A DNA stretch of 64,000 nt from assembly GCA_046349395.1 (NCBI GenBank), contig JAXMCK010000006.1, positions 806,001 through 870,000 of the forward strand, in the 5' to 3' direction. The position numbers and the translations under genes are program-made. Positions 15,824 through 23,797 of this stretch are shown in pieces (the first letter of the stretch is position 1; the number at the start of each line of letters is the position of its first letter). This DNA comes from JAXMCK01 sp046349395. Lineage in GTDB: Bacteria; Pseudomonadota; Alphaproteobacteria; Geminicoccales; Geminicoccaceae. The notes under the pieces were generated by a model, which was not told the DNA's origin, did not search any database, and saw nothing but the letters and a program-made list of their open reading frames with translations.

Positions 15824-16978
15824 GTGCTTCGCTCTATCGTGGCGGTGCTGGTCGTGTTGGCGCTGGGCGCCGGCGCGGCAGGCGCCTACTGGAAGTTCGT
15901 GATGCTGCCGGCCCAGCAGGGTGCCGGCGGGCCGGGTGGGCGGCCGGGTGGTCCCGGCGGCGGCTTTCCCCCGATGGGTGTCGAAGTGGCCGAGGTGGAG
16001 ATCGCTCCGGCCAAGACCACCGTGGATGCTATCGGCACGCTGCTCTCCAACGAGTCGGTCGTGATCGAGCCCGAGGTCGACGGACGCATCACCGCGATCG
16101 ATTTCGATGAGGGCCGGCCCGTTACGAAGGGCCAGGTCGTCGTCCAGCTCGACGACTCGATGGAGCGCGCCGAGCTCGACGAGAGCCGCGGCCGGCTGGA
16201 GCTGGCGCGCAGCAATTACGAGCGCGCCAATACCCTGAGAAAGCAGAACTCCGGTACCCAGCGGGCGCTGGACGAGGCTCAATCGGAGCTGCGCCGGGCG
16301 GAAGCGACGGTCGCACTCGGCGAGGCACGATTGGGCAAGCTGCGCATCGTCGCCCCGTTCGACGGCACGGTCGGCCTGCGCAAGGTCAGCATCGGCGACT
16401 ACGTCTCCAAGGGAACGGAGATCGTCAATCTGGAGCAGACGGATCCTCTGAAGGTCGACTTTCGGGTGCCCGAGCTCTTCCTGCCGGCGGTCCAGAGTGG
16501 CCAGAAGATCGGCGTCAGCGTGGATGCGTTTCCGGGCACCGTGTTCGAGGGCACGGTCTATGCGATCGATCCGGCGGTCGATGTGGCAGGCCGATCGGTG
16601 GTGATCCGGGCGCGCATCGACAATGACGACGGCCGCCTGCGGCCCGGCCTGTTCGGCCGGGTGACACTGGAGCTTTCAGAACGTGCCGAGGCGATGTGGG
16701 TGCCGGAAGAGGCGCTGATCCCGCAGGGCGACAAGCACTTCGTGTTCCGGGTGGAGGACGGTGCCGACGGCAAGCCACCGACGGCCAAGATGACGCCAGT
16801 GCAGATCGGCAAGCGCGAGGCCGGCAAGGTCGAGATCCTCGAAGGGCTGGCGACCGGCGAGAAGGTCATCACCGCCGGCGTGCTGAAGGTTCGCGACGGT
16901 GCGCCGGTGCAGCCCATCGATCCCAAGGCGCCGCCGCCGGCGCCCGTGGCCAATTCGAACGCCCCCAAGACCGGCTGA
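15824..16978 (+). CDS. RND efflux periplasmic adaptor (membrane fusion protein)
   Basis: 384 residues from GTG 15824, preceded by GGAGGGG at 15813-15819; the longer upstream frame overlaps rho and is rejected. An N-terminal anchor (LRSIVAVLVVLALGAGAAGA) is followed by a Gly/Pro stretch, a lipoyl half-motif (SVVIEPEVDGRITAIDFDEG), an alpha-hairpin rich in Glu/Arg/Ala (about 115-175), the second lipoyl half (LRIVAPFDGTVGLRKVSIGD) and beta-barrel and membrane-proximal domains. This is the HlyD/AcrA architecture. It should bridge the RND permease 15 bp downstream to an outer-membrane duct. No outer-membrane factor gene is in the operon; the TolC-like gene at 7689-9053 is the nearest candidate. 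Confidence 0.92.
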   Translation: MLRSIVAVLVVLALGAGAAGAYWKFVMLPAQQGAGGPGGRPGGPGGGFPPMGVEVAEVEIAPAKTTVDAIGTLLSNESVVIEPEVDGRITAIDFDEGRPVTKGQVVVQLDDSMERAELDESRGRLELARSNYERANTLRKQNSGTQRALDEAQSELRRAEATVALGEARLGKLRIVAPFDGTVGLRKVSIGDYVSKGTEIVNLEQTDPLKVDFRVPELFLPAVQSGQKIGVSVDAFPGTVFEGTVYAIDPAVDVAGRSVVIRARIDNDDGRLRPGLFGRVTLELSERAEAMWVPEEALIPQGDKHFVFRVEDGADGKPPTAKMTPVQIGKREAGKVEILEGLATGEKVITAGVLKVRDGAPVQPIDPKAPPPAPVANSNAPKTG

Positions 16979-16993
16979 GGTGGAGACGGCGGC

Positions 16994-19900
16994 ATGAGTC
17001 TGTCCGAGCTTTCCATCCGGCGGCCGGTTCTGGCCTCGGTCATGAGCCTCGTGCTGCTGCTCGTGGGCCTGATGGCCTACAGCCGACTGGCAGTTCGCGA
17101 GTATCCCAACATCGACGAGCCCGTCGTCTCGGTCGAGACGCGCTACCAGGGCGCTTCGGCCGAGATCATCGAGAGCCAGGTCACCCAGATCCTGGAGGAG
17201 TCGCTGGCCGGCATCGAGGGGATCGACGTGATGTCGTCGATCAGCCGGCCCGAGCAGAGCCAGATCAACGTCCGCTTCAAGGTCGACCGCGACGCCGACA
17301 ATGCGGCGTCCGATGTGCGCGACCGCGTGGGTCGAGTGCGCGGCCAGTTGCCGGACGAGATCGACGAGCCCGTCATCTCGAAGGTCGAGGCCGACGCGCA
17401 GCCGATCATCTACCTGGCCTTCTCCTCCGACCGGCACAGTGCGGTCGAGGTGACGGACTATGCCGACCGGTTCGTGAAGGACAGGCTGCAGAACCTCTCC
17501 GGCGTCGCCGACGTGCGCATCTTCGGCGAGCGGAAGCCGGCGATGCGGATCTGGCTCGATCGCCTGCGGTTGGCCGCCTACGGGCTGACCCCGCAGGACG
17601 TCGAGGCGGCCTTGCGGCGGCAGAACATCGAGATCCCGGCCGGGCGCATCGAGAGCCAGGAGCGCGAGTTTACGGTGCTGGCCGAGACGGACCTGCGCAC
17701 CGTCGAGCAGTTCGAGAACCTCATCATCCGGGATGCCGGCGGCTATCTCGTCCGGCTGAAGGACGTCGGCACGGCCGAGATCGCCGCCCGTGACGAGCGC
17801 GTCTCGGCGCGCTTCAACGGCAACCCGGCCGTCGCAATCGGTGTGGTCAAGCAGTCGACCGCCAACCCGCTCGATGTCTCGAAGGAGGTGCAGGACGTCC
17901 TGCCCAAGATCGTCGAGACGTTGCCGGAAGGCATGAACGTCGACGTCGCCTACGACTCGTCGGTCTTCATCTCGGCCTCGATCGACAATGTGTTCCGCGC
18001 CATCGGCGAGGCGATCCTGCTCGTCGTGCTCGTGATCTTCTTCTTCCTGCGCTCGGTGCGGGCGACGCTCGTGCCGATCGTGACGATCCCGGTGTCGCTG
18101 ATCGGTGCCTTCATCTTCATGTGGGCGCTGGGCTTCTCGATCAACACGCTGACACTCCTGGCCCTCGTGCTGGCCGTCGGCCTCGTGGTCGACGACGCCA
18201 TCGTCATGTTGGAGAACATCAGCCGCTACGTGGAGCAGGGTGTCAGGCCGATCGAGGCCGCACTCAGAGGTTCGAAGGAGATCGCGTTCGCCGTCGTGGC
18301 GATGACGATCACGTTGGCGGCCGTCTATGCGCCGATCGCCTTTCAGACGGGCCGCACGGGCCGGCTCTTCACCGAGTTCGCGCTGACGCTGGCCTCGGCG
18401 GTGCTCGTGTCGGGCTTCGTCGCCCTCTCGCTCTCGCCGATGATGTGCTCGCTCCTGCTGCGCCACAATCCGCGCCACGGCTGGATGTTCAAGGTCATCG
18501 AAGGCCTGCTCAACTGGATGACGCGGAGCTATCGCGGGGCGCTCCGTTTCGCGTTGACGGTCAAGACCGCGATCTTCCTGCTCACCGTGCTTGTGGCGGC
18601 CGCCGGCTGGTTCCTCTTCAAGAGCATCCCCTCGGAACTGTCGCCGGTCGAGGACCGGGGCACGGTGGTCGCCATCGGCATTGCGCCGGAAGGCAGCACG
18701 CTGGGCTTCACCGAGCGCTACGCCAAGCGGATCGAGGAGATGGTCTCCAAGATCCCGCAGGTCGAAAAGTACTTCCTGGTCGTCGGCTTCCCCAACGTCA
18801 GCCAGGCGCTGAGCTTCATCCGCCTGACGGACTGGGAGAAGCGCCCGATGCCGCAACAGGCGATCGTCGGGCAGCTGGCGCCGCAGCTGTTCGGCATCCC
18901 GGGGATCCTGGCGTTCGCGGTGAACCCGCCCTCGCTGGGGCAGAGCCCGATCGACAAGCCGGTCCAGTTCGTCCTGCAGACCTCGCAGCCCTACGCCGTG
19001 CTGCAGGAGGCCGTGGACAAGATCACGGCCGCCGCCCACCAGTTCCCGGGGCTCGCCAATATCGACACCGACCTGAAGCTCAACAAGCCGCAGCTCAAGG
19101 TAGACATCGACCGCGACAAGGCCGCACTCATGGGCATCTCGGTCGAGGAGATCGGCCGGGCGGTCGAGACGATGCTGGGCGGTCGCCAGGTCACCCGCTT
19201 CAAGCGCGAGGGCAAGCAGTACGACGTCGTCGTCCAGGTGAAGGACGTCGACCGCTCCAACCCCGACGATCTGCGCGAGATCTTCGTGCGCACCGACGGC
19301 GGGGAGATGATCCCGCTCTCCAACCTCGTGACGATCCAGGAGACGGTGGCACCGAAGGAGCTGAACCACTTCAACAAGCTGCGCTCGGCGACGCTGACCG
19401 CCACCATCGCCCCGGGCTACACGCTGGGCGACGTGCTGACCTTCCTCGACGAGCAGTCGGCGAGCCTGCCGGCCGGCGTGGTCACCGACCTCGCCGGGCA
19501 GAGCCGGGAGTTCCGCAGCTCGACGGCCGGCATCTACATTACCTTCCTGCTGGCGCTGATCTTCATCTATCTCGTGCTGGCGGCCCAGTTCGAGAGCTGG
19601 GTCGATCCGTTCATCATCATGCTGACGGTGCCGCTGTCGATGACGGGGGCCCTGCTGGCCCTGAAGCTGACCGGCGGCACGCTGAACGTGTACAGCCAGA
19701 TCGGTCTCGTCACCCTCGTCGGCCTGATCACCAAGCACGGCATCCTGATCGTCGAGTTCGCGAACCAGCTGCAGGAGCGCGGGCACGCCAAGCTGGAGGC
19801 GATCATCGAGGCCTCCGTGCTGCGGCTGCGACCGATCCTGATGACCACGGGTGCCATGGTGCTGGGCTCCATTCCGCTGGCCCTGGCCCACGGTGCCGGT

Positions 19901-20062
19901 GCGGAGAGCCGGCGGGCGATCGGCTGGGTGATCGTGGGCGGCCTCTGCGTCGGCACCGTGTTCACCCTCTACGTCGTGCCGACCTTCTATCTCCTGCTGG
20001 CCCGCAAGCACGACCACTCGGCGGAGCGGCAGGCGCTGGGTGCTCCGGCACCGGCCGAGTGA
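16994..20062 (+). CDS. RND efflux permease (AcrB/MexB superfamily)
   Basis: 1022 residues, normal HAE1/HAE2 length. Starts MSLSELSIRRPVLASVMSLV (first membrane helix), followed by a large periplasmic loop (REYPNIDEPVVSVETRYQGA), then TM2-6 with the proton-relay pair in LALVLAVGLVVDDAIVMLEN, a second periplasmic loop and TM7-12 (SQIGLVTLVGLITKHGILIV, containing the conserved Lys). It is a proton-driven exporter of hydrophobic or amphipathic compounds, made with the adaptor just upstream. A 1113-codon open frame antisense to this gene is a codon-composition artefact. Its stop codon overlaps the GTG of the next gene by 4 bp (GTGA). Confidence 0.95.
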   Translation: MSLSELSIRRPVLASVMSLVLLLVGLMAYSRLAVREYPNIDEPVVSVETRYQGASAEIIESQVTQILEESLAGIEGIDVMSSISRPEQSQINVRFKVDRDADNAASDVRDRVGRVRGQLPDEIDEPVISKVEADAQPIIYLAFSSDRHSAVEVTDYADRFVKDRLQNLSGVADVRIFGERKPAMRIWLDRLRLAAYGLTPQDVEAALRRQNIEIPAGRIESQEREFTVLAETDLRTVEQFENLIIRDAGGYLVRLKDVGTAEIAARDERVSARFNGNPAVAIGVVKQSTANPLDVSKEVQDVLPKIVETLPEGMNVDVAYDSSVFISASIDNVFRAIGEAILLVVLVIFFFLRSVRATLVPIVTIPVSLIGAFIFMWALGFSINTLTLLALVLAVGLVVDDAIVMLENISRYVEQGVRPIEAALRGSKEIAFAVVAMTITLAAVYAPIAFQTGRTGRLFTEFALTLASAVLVSGFVALSLSPMMCSLLLRHNPRHGWMFKVIEGLLNWMTRSYRGALRFALTVKTAIFLLTVLVAAAGWFLFKSIPSELSPVEDRGTVVAIGIAPEGSTLGFTERYAKRIEEMVSKIPQVEKYFLVVGFPNVSQALSFIRLTDWEKRPMPQQAIVGQLAPQLFGIPGILAFAVNPPSLGQSPIDKPVQFVLQTSQPYAVLQEAVDKITAAAHQFPGLANIDTDLKLNKPQLKVDIDRDKAALMGISVEEIGRAVETMLGGRQVTRFKREGKQYDVVVQVKDVDRSNPDDLREIFVRTDGGEMIPLSNLVTIQETVAPKELNHFNKLRSATLTATIAPGYTLGDVLTFLDEQSASLPAGVVTDLAGQSREFRSSTAGIYITFLLALIFIYLVLAAQFESWVDPFIIMLTVPLSMTGALLALKLTGGTLNVYSQIGLVTLVGLITKHGILIVEFANQLQERGHAKLEAIIEASVLRLRPILMTTGAMVLGSIPLALAHGAGAESRRAIGWVIVGGLCVGTVFTLYVVPTFYLLLARKHDHSAERQALGAPAPAE

Positions 20063-20553
20063 GACGGATCGCGATCGCCCCTCGGGGTACGGCCGACGCG
20101 CTGGGCGATCTCGCCCGGATCGTCGCCACGAGCCCGGGCGGGGGCGACGTCGTCAACCAGGGCTTCGCGCGTCGCCACGTATTCGGCGCGTTGGAGCACG
20201 TCGCCGATGCCGGCCTGCGGCTCTGCATGGCGCTGTTCGAGACGGCTCCGCGCCCGATCCCGCTCGATGTGACCATCATGGAGCGGCATGCCCGCAGCGC
20301 CCAGGCCATCCTGTCGATGCGCGGCGGCTGGATCGTCCTGGTCGCACCCGATGCCGGCAATCGCCCCGCTATGGAAGGGGCTCGCGCGGTATCACTCGGG
20401 CCCGGAGAAGGCGTGATCTACGCGCCCGGGACCTGGCACCACCCCATCATCGCGCCGGGTGCGCCGGGCCTCTTTCTCGTCCAGTCCTGGAAGGACGACA
20501 CGCCCGCCGACATGGACGAGGTCGCGGTCGAGGGCTGGCGGCTCGACTGGTAG
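20059..20553 (+). CDS. Ureidoglycolate lyase (AllA family)
   Basis: 164 residues from the GTG at 20059, which overlaps the RND permease stop as GTGA. AllA cleaves ureidoglycolate to glyoxylate and urea in purine/allantoin breakdown. Family features are VTIMERHARSAQAILSM (cf. ERHPLGSQAF), WIVLVAPD and GPGEGVIYAPGTWHHPIIAP, the cupin-like signature with the conserved His pair, then FLVQSWKDD. Length fits (about 160-175). No other allantoin-pathway gene is nearby, although a purine nucleoside permease homologue occurs at 54.6 kb. Coupling to an efflux pump is unusual. A diverged cupin with another substrate is possible. Confidence 0.8.
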   Translation: MRRIAIAPRGTADALGDLARIVATSPGGGDVVNQGFARRHVFGALEHVADAGLRLCMALFETAPRPIPLDVTIMERHARSAQAILSMRGGWIVLVAPDAGNRPAMEGARAVSLGPGEGVIYAPGTWHHPIIAPGAPGLFLVQSWKDDTPADMDEVAVEGWRLDW

Positions 20554-20559
20554 CCGGCG

Positions 20560-21714
20560 TCAGCGGCGAACGACGAGCTCGAGCGGTGCCTTGGACAGGA
20601 CTTCCGGTCCGCCAGCGCCGACGATGGACGTCCGGCCGAGGCACATCGCGACTCCCTGGTCGCTGTCCATCAGGATCATGTGCAGGAACATGACCATGCC
20701 GGGCTCCAGCACGACCGGGTTGCCGGCGTAGAACATCGGCCAGTCCATCCAGGACGGGGCGTAGACGGTGCCCAGCGAGTAGCCGCAGGCGTTAAGGCGA
20801 TGCGCCGCCAGGCCGCGGCGGTCGAACACCTCGGCGTGCGCGGCGAAGACCTCGCCCATGGTGCGGCCCGGCACCAGCCGTTCCTCGCAGGCGATCAGCG
20901 CCTCCTCGGCGGCGTCGAACAGCTCGCGGTGACGCGGGCTCGCCTCGCCGACCAGCAGCGTCCGCATCAGGCAGGCATGGTAGTGCCGGTAGACGCCGGC
21001 GAACTCCAGCGTGAGCTGGTCGACCGGGTCGAGTCGGCGGCGGCCGGCGTAGTAGCGGCAGAGGAGTGCTTGCCGGCCGCTGCCGATGATGAAGGGATTG
21101 CCCGGATAGTCGCCGCCGCCCTCGAAGACGGCGTCGTGCATCCGGGCGAGGATGACGCCCTCGTCGGCGCCCGGCCTCGTCTCGGCGAGGGCGGCATCGA
21201 AGGCCGCGTCGCCAAGTTCCGCGGCGCGGCGGACATAGGCCAGTTCCGCATCCGACTTCACGAGACGCAGCCGGGAGATCAGGTACGACGCGTCGACCAG
21301 AGTGTCTTTACTCGCCAACGCCGTCTCCAGGCGCTTGCCGTTCGCCGCCGTGAGGCCGTGCGTGTCGTACTCGACGCCGAGCTTCGTTCCGCCGAGACCC
21401 AGTTCGGCGAGGATCGGCTTCAGCTCGTCGGCGGGGTTGGCGCCGTCGCGGTCGACCCAGATCCGGATGTCCTGGAGCGTGGAGGTGAGCTGCGCCTGCC
21501 GCAGGTCCGGTGCGCGGGTCAGCAGGACCATGCGGCCGTCGGCCGTCAGCACGAGGCACTGGAAGAAGCAGTAGCCGAACGTGTCGTAGCCGGTCAGCCA
21601 GTACATGCTCTCCTGCTTGAACAGCAGCATGCCGTCGAGACCCGCGTCACGCATGGACGCCGTGCTGCGCGCCAGACGGTCGGCGTACTCGTCGGTCGTG
21701 AAATGAAGAGGCAT
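20560..21714 (-). CDS. M24-fold (creatinase/ectoine-hydrolase-like) enzyme
   Basis: 384 residues: an N-terminal creatinase-type domain (about 1-140, with YWLTGYDTFGYCFFQCLVLT) and a C-terminal pita-bread fold (about 150-384). The five metal ligands of classical M24 aminopeptidases do not appear where expected: the first Asp position reads LTLEFAG, the second reads YHACLMRT instead of YHSDITRT, and the late Glu-bearing segments read LEPGMVMFLHMIL and GVAMCLGRT. This resembles metal-independent creatinase-like members and ectoine-hydrolase-like proteins, so C-N hydrolysis of a small molecule is more likely than peptidase action. It is convergent with the AllA-like gene (6-bp gap). Substrate unknown. 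Confidence 0.75.
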   Translation of the reverse strand: MPLHFTTDEYADRLARSTASMRDAGLDGMLLFKQESMYWLTGYDTFGYCFFQCLVLTADGRMVLLTRAPDLRQAQLTSTLQDIRIWVDRDGANPADELKPILAELGLGGTKLGVEYDTHGLTAANGKRLETALASKDTLVDASYLISRLRLVKSDAELAYVRRAAELGDAAFDAALAETRPGADEGVILARMHDAVFEGGGDYPGNPFIIGSGRQALLCRYYAGRRRLDPVDQLTLEFAGVYRHYHACLMRTLLVGEASPRHRELFDAAEEALIACEERLVPGRTMGEVFAAHAEVFDRRGLAAHRLNACGYSLGTVYAPSWMDWPMFYAGNPVVLEPGMVMFLHMILMDSDQGVAMCLGRTSIVGAGGPEVLSKAPLELVVRR

Positions 21715-21824
21715 GTGGGCCTGCCGCTGGTTCTATCGGCTGCCAGGGTGGCGCAGGGCCGGCCCCGGCGTCCAGGCCGGTCGCGATTGACGCTCCGTTC
21801 GGAATTCCACACGATATCGAACGG

Positions 21825-22229
21825 ATGGAGTGGCATGGCAACGTGACGAAGCGTGTGAATCCCGCCGCCGGCTGGATCAGGTCCGCGATCGCGGTCCTGC
21901 TCGCGGTCTCGGTTGCGCTGATCGGCACGCAGCATTCCCATGCCGAGCGGCTGGGCACGGATCTTTCCGCCTTCGCCTTGCCGGACGGGTCGCTTCCGGA
22001 CCTCTGCAGCTCGGGCCACGAGGACCGTCCGGCTCCCGACAAGAAGCGGGAGCAGGCCTGCATCATCGCCTGTCAGGCTGCACCGTATCAGGTGCTCCTG
22101 CCCGCGCCGCCGCTCCTTCCCGTCCCGGCGGAGATCGCCGCCTCGGAGGCTCCGCCGCCCGTCGTCGAGCCGCCGTCCAGGTCGTCCTGGACCGAGGTTC
22201 GGGCCCGGGCACCTCCGGCCATCGGCTGA
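21825..22229 (+). CDS. Small secreted or anchored protein with Cys pair, upstream of a PepSY gene
   Basis: 134 residues from ATG 21825; a GTG at 21843 preceded by GGAGTGG is an equally possible start. A signal/anchor segment (AAGWIRSAIAVLLAVSVALI) is followed by a His motif (GTQHSHAE) and then a Cys pair (EQACIIACQAAP). The C-terminal third is Pro-rich (PAPPLLPVPAEIAASEAPPP). The size, early His residues and C-x3-C recall DUF2946-like small periplasmic proteins often found near metal-uptake genes, but the match is by feel and not secure. It lies 104 bp before a PepSY-type membrane protein on the same strand, and the two may form a metal-related unit. Confidence 0.5.
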   Translation: MEWHGNVTKRVNPAAGWIRSAIAVLLAVSVALIGTQHSHAERLGTDLSAFALPDGSLPDLCSSGHEDRPAPDKKREQACIIACQAAPYQVLLPAPPLLPVPAEIAASEAPPPVVEPPSRSSWTEVRARAPPAIG

Positions 22230-22333
22230 GTCAGTCGGGCCGGGCTCACGAAGAGCCCGGCCGTCCAAAGCGGGCGCGGCAGAATCGCGTGATCGCGCGT
22301 GGTCCCGCGCACCGTACCGACGAACTCTTCGCG

Positions 22334-23758
22334 ATGGACAAGTCCATGGCTACCAATGCCACGTTCGACGCCGTGGCCGGCACCGACCGGCTGACGGGTC
22401 GCTTCTACACCACCGTCTGGCGGTGGCACTTCTATGCCGGCCTCTACGTAGCGCCCTTCCTCGTCATGCTGGCCGTCACCGGCCTGATCATGCTCTGGGT
22501 GTCCGTCCTCCACGGACGGGAGGGGGAGGCCGCTATCAGGGTCGTGCCGCAGGCCCAATCGGTCCCTCTGGCCGCGCAGGCCGAAGCCGCCCGGGCCGCC
22601 GTCCCTGATGGCACCATCGGTCAGTATCTCTCGCCGCGCGGTCCGGACGGTGCCGCCGTCTTTCGCGTCGACCACGGCGAAGACGCCCAAATGGTTGCCG
22701 TCGATCCCTATACGGGCACCGTCGTTGCGCAGTGGCCGCGGCGGGACGGCTGGTACGACTTCGCCGAGAAGATCCACGGCACGGTGCTGATCGGTGACGT
22801 CGGCGACCGCCTGATCGAGATCGCCGCGGGTTTCGGGGTCATCCTGCTCGTCACCGGTCTCTATCTCTGGTGGCCTCGAAACGGGGAGAGCGCCGCGGGC
22901 CTGCTGCTGCCGGACGTTCGCGGGCGCGGACGGGCTCTCTGGAAATCGTTGCACCGAACGACCGGCTTCTGGATCTCGCTCGTCCTCCTCGTCTTCCTCC
23001 TCTCGGGCCTGTCCTGGACCGGCGTCTGGGGCGACAGGTTCGTGCAGGCCTGGAGCACCTTCCCAGCGGCGAAGTGGGACAATGTCCCGCTGTCGGACGC
23101 TACCCATGCTTCGATGAACCATGACGGCTCGCATGAGGTGCCCTGGGCATTGGAGCAGACGCCCATGCCGGCCTCGGGCTCGCAAGCGGGGCTGGTGGGC
23201 ACGCCGCCGGGCGCTCCCGTCAATTTCGACAGCGTTGCCGGCCTCGCGCGCGGCCTCGGGTTCGACGGCCGGTTCCAGGTCGCGTTTCCGGACGGCGAGT
23301 CCGGCGTGTGGACGATCTCGCAGGACTCGATGAGCGACGACGGTCCCGATCCGACCTCCGACCGGACCGTCCATCTCGACCGCTATACGGGCAAGGTCCT
23401 GGCCGACGTGCGCTACGCCGACTATTCGCTCGGCGGCAAGGCGATGGCGGTCGGCATCGCCTTCCACGAGGGCGAGATGGGTTGGTGGAACGTGGCGTTC
23501 AACACGCTCTTCTGCCTGTCGGTCATCTTCCTCGCGGTCAGCGGCGTCGTCATGTGGTGGAAACGCCGGCCATCGGGTGCGAGCCGCCTCGTCGCACCTC
23601 CACGGCCCGGCAACGCTTCGCTGTGGAAGGGCGCCGTCGTGATCGGCCTGTTCCTGTGTTTTCTCTTCCCGCTGACAGGGGCGGTCCTGCTGGCCGTTCT
23701 GCTGCTCGACCTGCTGGTGCTCCGCTACGTGCCGACACTGCGCCGAGCCTTGTCCTGA
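22334..23758 (+). CDS. PepSY-associated transmembrane protein (iron-uptake-type reductase family)
   Basis: 474 residues from ATG 22334 (an ATG four codons later is possible). Membrane helices are at LYVAPFLVMLAVTGLIMLWV, IAAGFGVILLVTGLYLWW, FWISLVLLVFLLSGLSWTGV, FNTLFCLSVIFLAVSGVVMW and a C-terminal VVIGLFLCFLFPLTGAVLLA. Two periplasmic PepSY-like domains carry VDPYTGTVVAQWPRRDGWYD and LDRYTGKVLADVRYADYSLG. Conserved His residues (WRWHFYAGLYV, EKIHGTVLIGD, AFHEGEMGWWN) fit heme ligation. Proteins of this family often accompany TonB-dependent siderophore receptors and act as periplasmic ferric reductases. No TonB receptor is in view here. Confidence 0.85.
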   Translation: MDKSMATNATFDAVAGTDRLTGRFYTTVWRWHFYAGLYVAPFLVMLAVTGLIMLWVSVLHGREGEAAIRVVPQAQSVPLAAQAEAARAAVPDGTIGQYLSPRGPDGAAVFRVDHGEDAQMVAVDPYTGTVVAQWPRRDGWYDFAEKIHGTVLIGDVGDRLIEIAAGFGVILLVTGLYLWWPRNGESAAGLLLPDVRGRGRALWKSLHRTTGFWISLVLLVFLLSGLSWTGVWGDRFVQAWSTFPAAKWDNVPLSDATHASMNHDGSHEVPWALEQTPMPASGSQAGLVGTPPGAPVNFDSVAGLARGLGFDGRFQVAFPDGESGVWTISQDSMSDDGPDPTSDRTVHLDRYTGKVLADVRYADYSLGGKAMAVGIAFHEGEMGWWNVAFNTLFCLSVIFLAVSGVVMWWKRRPSGASRLVAPPRPGNASLWKGAVVIGLFLCFLFPLTGAVLLAVLLLDLLVLRYVPTLRRALS

Positions 23759-23766
23759 CCATGATC

Positions 23767-23795
23767 GCCCGGTCACGTCCGACGCGTGGCCGGGC
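23767..23795. terminator. Hairpin between convergent genes
   Basis: GCCCGGTCACG (23767-23777) pairs with CGTGGCCGGGC (23785-23795): 11 bp with one G-U pair and a 7-base loop, lying in the 39 bp between the convergent PepSY and cyclase genes. There is no real U-run on either side, so it may be a bidirectional 3'-end structure rather than a strong intrinsic terminator. Confidence 0.45.
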
Positions 23796-23797
23796 CT

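Noticed and set aside
16676..20017. 1113-codon open frame on the reverse strand antisense to the RND permease
   Set aside because: His/Gln/Arg/Asp-rich translation without any fold motif, mirror of third-position GC bias in the real permease on the other strand.
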